From Chrysopilus asiliformis (lineage: Eukaryota; Arthropoda; Insecta; Diptera; Rhagionidae): 64,000 nucleotides of DNA. The position numbers and the translations under genes were made by a program. The stretch lies in NCBI GenBank assembly GCA_964034945.1, contig OZ035963.1:62035182-62099181 (forward strand), in the 5' to 3' direction. The notes under the pieces are model-generated. The model saw only the letters and a list, made by a program, of their open reading frames with translations, was not told where the DNA came from and made no database searches. How positions within the stretch are numbered: position 1 is the first letter of the stretch; each line of letters starts with the position of its first letter. Shown piece after piece: positions 57,437 to 64,000 of this stretch.

Positions 57437-59186
57437 TTTACCATAGAAATAATGAAATAGAAAACTATTTTCTGTACATAAGTTGAAACAAATTCGAATA
57501 GGAATTTATGAGGTAGAAAAATTCCAAACAAATTAATAAAAATGAAATTTCTAAAACTAATTAATCAAACTTTAAATAAACATTTAAAGCGAACCGGAAA
57601 CAAACTTTACAAAATCATAGAATATCTAAAAGATGATGAGAGAAAAAAATATTAATGAATATAAAATGATTTTTGTAGAAAAGTAAATACTTAAAAATTA
57701 ATAAAAAACTAAACGTAATAAAATAACTGCGAAATTTTTTTCTGTTAAAACAATTTTAATGGCGACTTTGATAACTGGAAAACCTAATCAATAAAAAAAA
57801 TGAGAGAAAATAGAAGAAAATACAGCAAAAAATTGATATTTCGAAATATGCAAAATTCTAAAACAACAACAAAAAAAAATCAAATGTGTAGAAATTTTTG
57901 AATAGAGTTTTTGGAATTAAATCCGTGTCTGGCTGAAAATCTTTTCGTTATCATAAAAATTTTAATTTTTTTTTTCGATAAATGGAGAGTTAGAAATTAA
58001 ATGTGAACTGAACATCCATAGGAAATTTTGGTATTTAAGGAGTAAATTAGTGAATTTTATTAACTTTTTTGAGGTTAATTTTCAAAATTTAAGAAGAAAA
58101 ATGTTGAAAAATTTGATTTCTCTGATTGCAATTGAATTTTTCTTCAATTTTAAACGAAAAGATGAGAAAATTTACAGAATTCGCCAAGTAAAACAAGATT
58201 ACTAACAGAAATTAAACAATTTTAAAATAAATAAATAGAAAAACCACCCGCAGCCCCAAAAGTAAATCCCCCTTGCACAATTCCATAACTTGATTTTCCG
58301 CAACCAAACGGAAATGATTTTAAAAAATTTATTATGAAAATAGACAACTTAAAAAATCCAAAAACTTTACAATAAAACAACAAAACAAAATAATCTGATG
58401 ATATAGATGACATTTTGAATATTTTCAATCGGAATTCCGTTGAATTTTCCCAAAAAAAAAGCCAACAAAAAAAATAATACGAGAGAATTTATGAAAAATG
58501 TCAATTTAGTCGTCGACCATTGGAACTAAACACTCGCCATTGTCTGTATTATATGTGTATAGTTGCATCATTTAACATAAAAAATAATAAATAAATAAAA
58601 AAATAAAACAGAAAACTTAATCATTAGTAAAAAAAATTGAATATGAAATGAAAATACAAAATTTATCCAAAAGCAAATCGTAGAAACCTAAAAAATGGAA
58701 TCAAATAAATTTAATTCAAGTGAAATCAGAAACAATCTTAATTATAGTGTTTAAAAAAACAAAATTTGCATTGCATTCGTTTTGAAAGAAACTATAAACA
58801 AACCAAATGTGTGCGAAATAAACAAAAAAGTTAAATAATACTTAAATGGAAAAAAAATAAAATAATAATAGTACTTATAATAATAATAATAATGATATTT
58901 ACTAGGAAAAAAATAACTTCTATTTGAAAAAAAGAAAAATAAAAAGAAATTTGGAACATTTCTAGTAGTGATTTCTTTTAAAACAAAAATAAACTATGAA
59001 ATAAAATTAAGTTAAGTATTAAAAAAATTGTAACGGAAAAGATTTATGGAAAATTATGAAATAAAAGTGAAAAAAGAGAATCATTTTAACCAAAAAAAAT
59101 GTATATATAATGAAAAAAAAGGAAAATATTAATACTTGTTTTATTTCTTTATGAAAATTACAGTAACTAAAAAATTTTTAATCTTC

Positions 59187-59371
59187 TTTCGAGGATGAAA
59201 CCCTTTCGAGGATGAAACCCTTTCGAGGATGAAACCCTTTCGAGGATGAAACCCTTTCGAGGATGAAACCCTTTCGAGGATGAAACCCTTTCGAGGATGA
59301 AACCCTTTCGAGGATGAAACCCTTTCGAGGATGAAACCCTTTCGAGGATGAAACCCTTTTCGAGGATGAAA
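59187..59371. repeat. 17-bp tandem repeat, 10 perfect units plus variant
   Basis: The unit TTTCGAGGATGAAACCC is repeated without change ten times from 59187 to 59356. An eleventh partial unit follows, offset by one extra T. Because 17 is not a multiple of 3 and the unit has no stop on the minus strand, all minus frames appear open and repeat the same 17-residue peptide. Perfect identity implies very recent expansion, or slippage or assembly effects. Confidence 0.95.
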
Positions 59372-59411
59372 GTAAATTTTGTTTTTTTTTCGGTGAACTT
59401 TCAGCACAATT

Positions 59412-59563
59412 TTTTTTTTGAAACAAGCTTTTAAAGTGTACTAAAAAATAAAAGCGAGATAAAAGTTAATACGAAAAAGCCACAACGCTTTTATCCTGCT
59501 TTTATTTTTGGGCCTAAACCCCTACGTAAAATTATGACACTTTAAAAGCTGGTTTAAAAAAAG
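59412..59563. mobile_element. Fold-back element, ~152 bp
   Basis: The arms share TTTGAAACAAGCTTTTAAAG / TTTAAACCAGCTTTTAAAG and AAAATAAAAGCGAGATAAAA / AAATAAAAGCAGGATAAAA inverted. Non-coding. It lies right after the 17-bp tandem repeat. Confidence 0.75.
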
Positions 59564-60816
59564 ATTTATTTTATTTTAACCGTTTTAGTGGCCATTTTTT
59601 TCTTGCCTGTCCATATTTTTAACTTCTGAATTTTTCGCTCTCTTTTTATTTGGTTATGGTTTTCTACAAAGGATTTATTGCAAATGTTTTTTTAGAAATG
59701 GAGAAATTTCTGAACTTCTGACGGCATTTTGGTTAAGTTTATTCAAAAAGTTCGATCAATTTCGGACAGAGACGCCCGAAATTTGGTAAAGTTTTCCTTG
59801 AATCATGAAATTTTGCAGAGAAAAATTTATCTTTGAAGTTTTTTTTTTAAATTTAAAAAGAATTTGCAAAGAGATTTAGTAGATTTAATAAAAAACGCTT
59901 CGAAAAGATTTGTCTAATTTTTTTGAAATCTCAAATTCTAAAAATTTGAATTTTTCTCGTACATATTTTTCAGAAAACGAAAAGATTTTCAAATGTTGTT
60001 GATTGCAATTTATTTACGAAGAATTAGGAAAATTCATTAAGAATTTAAGTGAATTAATGCAAGTTTTCAGCAATGTTAATAACAAAAAGGATTTTTGAGA
60101 GAATTTTGGACTGAAAATTAAAAATTTTCGGGAAAAAACGTTAGTTTTTCCAATTCTATGAATTAGACAAATTTCTAAAAAAATGCAAGCGCCATCTAGC
60201 TGTCGAATAAGCGAAAAACATCAGGAGTGGTCGTGATTACAAGCTAGTAATTTTTTTATGTGCTAAAAGTGCCTGAGCTAAAAGGGCGGTAACGGTTTGA
60301 ATTTGAACTTTTCTTCCTTTCTTTTTCAGAATTTTAATTGTTTTAATTTGTTTTATTGTGTATTTGTTAAAGTGTCTGATATTATCTAGGAAAAAAATCA
60401 AAACGAAGACCGTTACGGTTTTATTGGATTATTTTTTATTAATTTTTTAATACCTTTAGTACATGTTTCAAAACAATTTGTAGGGGAAGGTGGGGTATTC
60501 TGGACCGCTTTTTCATTTTGGCTAAAAAATCGTAAAAAAATAACTTTTTCTGAAAATTTCAGAGCTTGAATTTGTAGTACGATAAATAACCTCTCTTTGG
60601 GTCACAGCAGTTCGGTCAAATTGTATTAAATTATACAAGTTTTATCAGTTGGCGCAAAAATGGCGTTTTTGCGATTTTGAAAAATCTCGGGGTATTGTGG
60701 ACCACTTTGTAAATCGATTAAAAATGGAAAAATGTGATAGACAAACTTTTTTTTTTGATTCATATATTTATTATATAACAGACAAAGTGAAATGAAGTGA
60801 AAAATTGCAATGAAAA

Positions 60817-61158
60817 TCAGTCCGAAACGCAATGTTCGCAAGTCCAGTAACTTGCAGTCATTCCGGAGCATCCCAAGTGAACAGCTCGATCGCACACGTT
60901 GCAATGGATGGTATTTCGGCGGTTCATTTTTTTTTGGCATATTTTTCTTACAAATTATGCAGAAATCGATGTATTCTTCCACCTCACAATAGGTTGAAGA
61001 GGGTTGTTTCTTCTGTGATGTCTTCGATTTGACACGATCTTTTTGCTTTTTCGATTATGGTTTATCACCTTTTCTCTCCAATCTCTTTCGCTTCATATCA
61101 GCCTTCTCACGAAGGTCATTTACATCCTCTGGCGATGTCAAAACGGCCGATTTAGAAA
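60817..61158 (-). pseudogene. Fossil C-terminus of pogo-like transposase with PHD-type finger
   Basis: Minus-strand reading gives AVLTSPEDVNDLREKADMKR, a stop, then a Lys-rich stretch and EYIDFCIICKKNMPKK. After a +1/-1 shift it reads NRRNTIHCNVCDRAVHLGC and YWTCEHCVSD before a stop at 60817. Ligand spacing C-x2-C, C-x2-C, H-x2-C, C-x2-C fits a PHD-type C4HC3 finger. Insect pogo transposases often end with such a finger and a final C-x-SD, as here. One nonsense mutation and one frameshift make it non-functional; it is truncated upstream by the Helitron-like insertion. Confidence 0.6.
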
Positions 61159-61545
61159 CTAGCTTGTATACCCGTCGTTGCCGGGTTAAGCTTTTTGTCT
61201 AAATTTTAGAATACGAAAAAAACCGGAAAGAACTTAAAAACTTTTTAATGGGTCTATGTTGGGGCTGGACCCACGACGAACATCTATGCCAAATTTCAGG
61301 CCAATCGGTTCAGTAGTTTCCCCGCGAAAGAGTAACATAGAGGGAAAACTAAGTTTCGAAATCACTTTACCCCCTCCCCTTACTCCCCCACCCCTCGCGC
61401 TACTTTTGCGTATGCCTATGTTGGAACTAGAACTACCACAGACACTCATGACAAATTTCAAGTCAATCGGTTCAGCCGTTTTCGCGTGAAAGAGGAACAG
61501 ACAGACAGGCAGACATACACCAACTCATTTTTATATATTAGTATG
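61159..61545 (-). mobile_element. Non-autonomous Helitron-like element, copy 2 (387 bp)
   Basis: On the minus strand it starts TACTAATATATAAAAATGAG and ends with hairpin CCCGGCAACGACGGG plus ACAAGCTAG, as in copy 1 at 12065-12571. It shares the CCGATTGGCCTGAAATTTGG and TTTCGCGGGGAAACTACT blocks but has one fewer internal ~160-bp unit. It has a short GTCTG run instead of the long microsatellite. It sits inside the pogo-like fossil, so it is younger than that element. Confidence 0.75.
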
Positions 61546-62047
61546 ATTGCCGAAAATCTAATGCTGTGTTTTTGCATGAAAAAACACTTATATGCATCAA
61601 ATACACGAAGTTTGCTTGTCAAATGTCAAGAATTGAGTGGTCCATAATTCCCCGACAAAAGTGGTCCACAATTCCCCGAACGCTCTTTTTTACAATATGG
61701 CAGCTATTAGTAACACAATGCAAACTTCATGCAAAATTTTTTGTCAGTGTCGAATGCTTAAGGCTCCGTGAATATTATCAATATATTTACTTGAGTTGAT
61801 TCTCGAAAAATGTGGTTAAATTTAAGCGAAACACAAAGTGAAAAAAAAAAATTTCGAAGTATCACTTTTCTATTTGCTATCGAAGCGAGGTGATAGTGCG
61901 TATACACAAGTCGAGTACTGTTAGGAAAATTAGCTTAACATGAGGCAAACTGATTACAGTTATTTGCAGCTACCAACCACTACTAGGGGAAACAAAATGA
62001 CGCTGGTCCGCAATTCCCCGTGGTCCAGAATACCCCAGTTTCCCCTA

Positions 62048-62326
62048 TTATTAAACAAAAATATAAAAATCCACTGTCGAAAGTAATTTGAATCGGCATC
62101 GTTGAAAATCCCTCAAAATCGGTTAAACTTGAATTTATGTTTCGTAATGTCCTGCGGTTGTCATGACGAAAAAGAAACGAAGCAACTGTCAAAGAATGGA
62201 CGCATCGTACGTGTGAGTGTTTTTTTATTCAGTTTCATTTTGGTTATTTTTGGTGTCCTACCTAATTTCGCTGTAGTTTTTCTTTGATTTTTCGAACCAT
62301 TTTCGTAGTTTTCTGTGGAACTCCGC
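62048..62326 (+). promoter_or_regulatory. Putative promoter / 5' UTR of the right-hand gene
   Basis: Unique sequence between the transposon end and the start codon at 62327. It contains GTCATGACGAAAAAG and AACTGTCAAAGAATGG. An in-frame TAG at 62306-62308 closes the frame just upstream of the start. No TATA box is convincing. A splice donor-like GTGAGTG near 62213 could mark an upstream non-coding exon. Confidence 0.3.
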
Positions 62327-63955
62327 ATGAGTTTCCTTGAGCACGTCTCGAATCGTCAAGAATCGCGACATTACCGTTTAGTAGCCGAAGTCGAATCGTT
62401 GCTAAAATCTAGCGAAAAATGCTTGGAAAAACTAAAAACCCTGAAGCAGAAAACGAAATCGGAATGCCAACCAAACGAATTCGAAGAGTTAATTGCGATT
62501 TCCCGCAATTTTCAAAGTGAAGCCGGTTTGCCCAGAGCAAAAGAATCTCGGGATTGTCCAAAGGAAGTTATAGTAGATTGGAATGCAGTGACGCCACCAC
62601 TTTGGGATGAGGGGGTGATGGAGAAATACATTGAAGGTGTTGTTGGTTCGTATTTTTCAGTAAATCCCAACACACAGAAAATTGCAGAAGAAAAACTCGT
62701 GAATCCGGTTCAAAGCACTTCGACTGATGAAGAGCCATTGTCGGCCAGGTGGTTGGCAGTAGTGGAAGCAACAGGTGAAGAGCCTCTTATTGCTTCCACT
62801 ACCCCGACGTTCACCGCTTCTAGTTCGACTACTAGCAGGAAACCTGTATTGCATGTCCCCAAGGAACCCACAAAAGTCATCCAGCTGCGAAAGGATTTGC
62901 CGAGTCAACGGAAAATCCCGAGAGTTAGCCACAAATCCTGTTTGACCACCCGATCAGCTCCTTCTGCCCTCCCCACACCCCGCGTCCATTTCCAGCCGAA
63001 CAAAAGGGACGCATTGAAAGTTGGCCACTGTCTGAGATTTGTTGGAAGTCACGAGGATTTCAGTGGGCAGCACCCAAATATAATTTTGGACAGTGCAGAG
63101 GAAACGCTTTTTGCGCGACGCCGGGAGAAATCCAACGAAGATTCTGGGAAAAATTTGAAATCCCCTCGTGGGAAACAAATTTCAGGAAAAGGTCTGAAAA
63201 AATCGTCAGTAAAACAACCACCGACTGATAAAACTTGGCATGAAGTCCTTGATCAGGAGCACAGGATGGCAATCGCTGAAGATAGTCCAGGGGCGAATCT
63301 AACAATTGACTCTAATACCACAAACCAAAATGACAACAAAAGTCCTGAAAATTTAAACACCCCCTCCTCGCATCTAACACAGGATCCTCCTAGGCCCAAG
63401 GAAGTAATTTACGATTCTCCGACAATCAGAAAGGAGACTTCAAAACTCGGTGAATACAGAAAGTACAATGTCCAGAATCTTCCGGTTTTGTGCATTCGCG
63501 GGGAGTGCAGAGTCCAGAAGGTGATTGGAATTTCAATCGATCAACCAGCGCCCATAACAGCTGCTATTGAACCCCAGGATAATATTAACAAGGTAGTCAA
63601 ACACAGCGCAGGTGAGGGCATAGGACAAGAGCAGGTAGAAAATGTTAAATACGTCGAATATGTTTATCGTCATACGAAGCGGAAAAAGGACGATTATATG
63701 ACACCTGCTGGAGTCCCGTCCGTCGATGGTAATCGTTGTCGTCAGGAAGGTAAACAATCTCGTAAAAGGACTTCAGCTTCGATTGCAATCAGTAATGATA
63801 GTCGAATTGGGAAGGAATCGTCCAAAGGATGCAATCGACAAGTGACGCCTAGAGAGGAAATATTAGAAGCAACGGAGGAGGAAGAAAGGGCGAAGGATTC
63901 AAAGAGATTAAATCGATTTATAGCACCATTCAGAATGCAGGAAGATAGCAAACAG
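62327..63955 (+). CDS. Unrecognised charged protein, exon 1 (543 codons, partial gene)
   Basis: Open from ATG 62327 (first in-frame ATG after TAG at 62306) to an excellent donor CAG|GTGAGT at 63956, phase 0. The frame also stays open through the intron side to the window edge. The N-terminus (about residues 10-60) is Glu/Lys/Leu-rich and may form a coiled coil (VAEVESLLKSSEKCLEKLKT). Residues 80-110 have a conserved-looking block, VIVDWNAVTPPLWDEGVMEK then YIEGVVGSYF. The rest is Ser/Thr/Pro/charged and probably disordered, with basic clusters RHTKRKKDD and KQSRKRTS (possible nuclear or centrosomal targeting) and an acidic EATEEEERAKD near the end. Balanced codon use contrasts with the AT-rich flanks. 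I do not recognise the family. The remaining exons lie beyond 64000. Confidence 0.85.
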
Positions 63956-64000
63956 GTGAGTTATCAGTTCTTAATTGCTTTTGCATATTTACTGCACGTT
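63956..64000 (+). other. Start of the next intron of the right-hand gene
   Basis: Begins GTGAGT. Only 45 bp are visible, and they happen to remain in frame, so read-through cannot be formally excluded. Confidence 0.6.

Larger units (their letters stand above)
51194..60480. other. Extremely AT-rich desert downstream of Pits
   Basis: Over 9 kb with long A and T runs and no recognised coding region. The part directly after the stop may be Pits 3' UTR. It contains a hAT MITE, a poly-G tract, three fold-back elements, a TGTCCATAAAATA MITE, a 17-bp tandem repeat and an (AAT)n microsatellite (about 58860-58895). 52860-52885 has a lone GGGCCCAGTTGTAAC end related to the MITE at 18057. Confidence 0.5.
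60483..62045. mobile_element. Pogo-like DNA transposon remnant, 1.56 kb
   Basis: Inverted ends GGGGAAGGTGGGGTATTCTG (left) and GGGGAAACTGGGGTATTCTG (inverse of right), continuing GACC, flanked by TA at 60481-60482 and 62046-62047. Subterminal repeats of GGTCCACAATTCCCC type lie near 60692, 61640 and 61665. TA duplication plus the internal C-terminal fossil (below) point to the Tc1/mariner-pogo superfamily. Most of the transposase is deleted and a Helitron-like element is inserted at 61159-61545. Confidence 0.75.

Noticed and set aside
59141..59426. Repetitive protein of 17-residue units
   Set aside because: Produced by a 17-bp DNA tandem repeat that is open in several minus frames; no start context or flanking coding sequence.
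1..64000. CRISPR arrays, bacterial operons, rRNA, complete LTR retrotransposons or viral insertions
   Set aside because: No regular short repeat-spacer pattern, no ribosomal or organellar sequence, no paired LTRs and no recognisable viral protein were seen; the tandem arrays lack spacer structure.

Overview
This window looks like nuclear DNA of an arthropod, most likely an insect. It is very AT-rich, has spliced genes with short exons and GT..AG introns, and is crowded with short inverted-repeat DNA transposons. No bacterial, organellar or viral gene organisation was seen. One gene is recognised with high confidence: the insect orthologue of the vertebrate IRF2BP transcriptional co-regulators (Drosophila Pits). 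Its N-terminal zinc finger is near-identical to the family. The species cannot be named from sequence alone; a dipteran is my best guess, with low confidence.

Layout. 1-9.4 kb is repeat-derived: a diverged tandem array of about 140-bp units (240-1170), a pyrimidine microsatellite, a three-level nested inverted-repeat structure (4658-6770), a retrotransposon fossil and small duplications. 9.4-12.9 kb, minus strand, holds an uninterrupted three-exon hAT transposase gene (BED finger, RNase H-like core, hATC dimerisation tail). Its introns contain a TTAA-type MITE, a non-autonomous Helitron-like element and a GAACCG-rich element. 13-30 kb has no recognised gene; it carries several MITEs with clear target-site duplications, a dense cluster of GATA-factor motifs (16.86-17.49 kb) and G/C homopolymers.

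30.07-51.19 kb, plus strand, is the IRF2BP/Pits gene: four coding exons and a 19.3-kb first intron. That intron holds a minus-strand MADF-domain exon, three tandem clusters of a second, roughly 135-140-bp repeat family in both orientations, one of a twin pair of 144-bp fold-back MITEs (the other lies just upstream of exon 1), a 711-bp TA-flanked element, a non-LTR retrotransposon tail, a G-quadruplex motif and clusters of AAAGCTTT palindromes. 51.2-60.5 kb is an extremely AT-rich gene desert with strong hairpin elements and a nearly perfect 17-bp tandem repeat.

60.5-62.05 kb is a pogo-like transposon remnant (TA duplication, fossil C-terminal PHD-type finger) split by a second Helitron-like copy. 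From 62327 to the right edge runs the first coding exon (543 codons to a strong splice donor) of an unrecognised, highly charged protein whose gene continues beyond the window.

The host genes do not obviously cooperate. The main theme is a long-intron developmental regulator embedded in layered transposon insertions. All calls come from reading the sequence by eye; no alignment, profile or database search was run.
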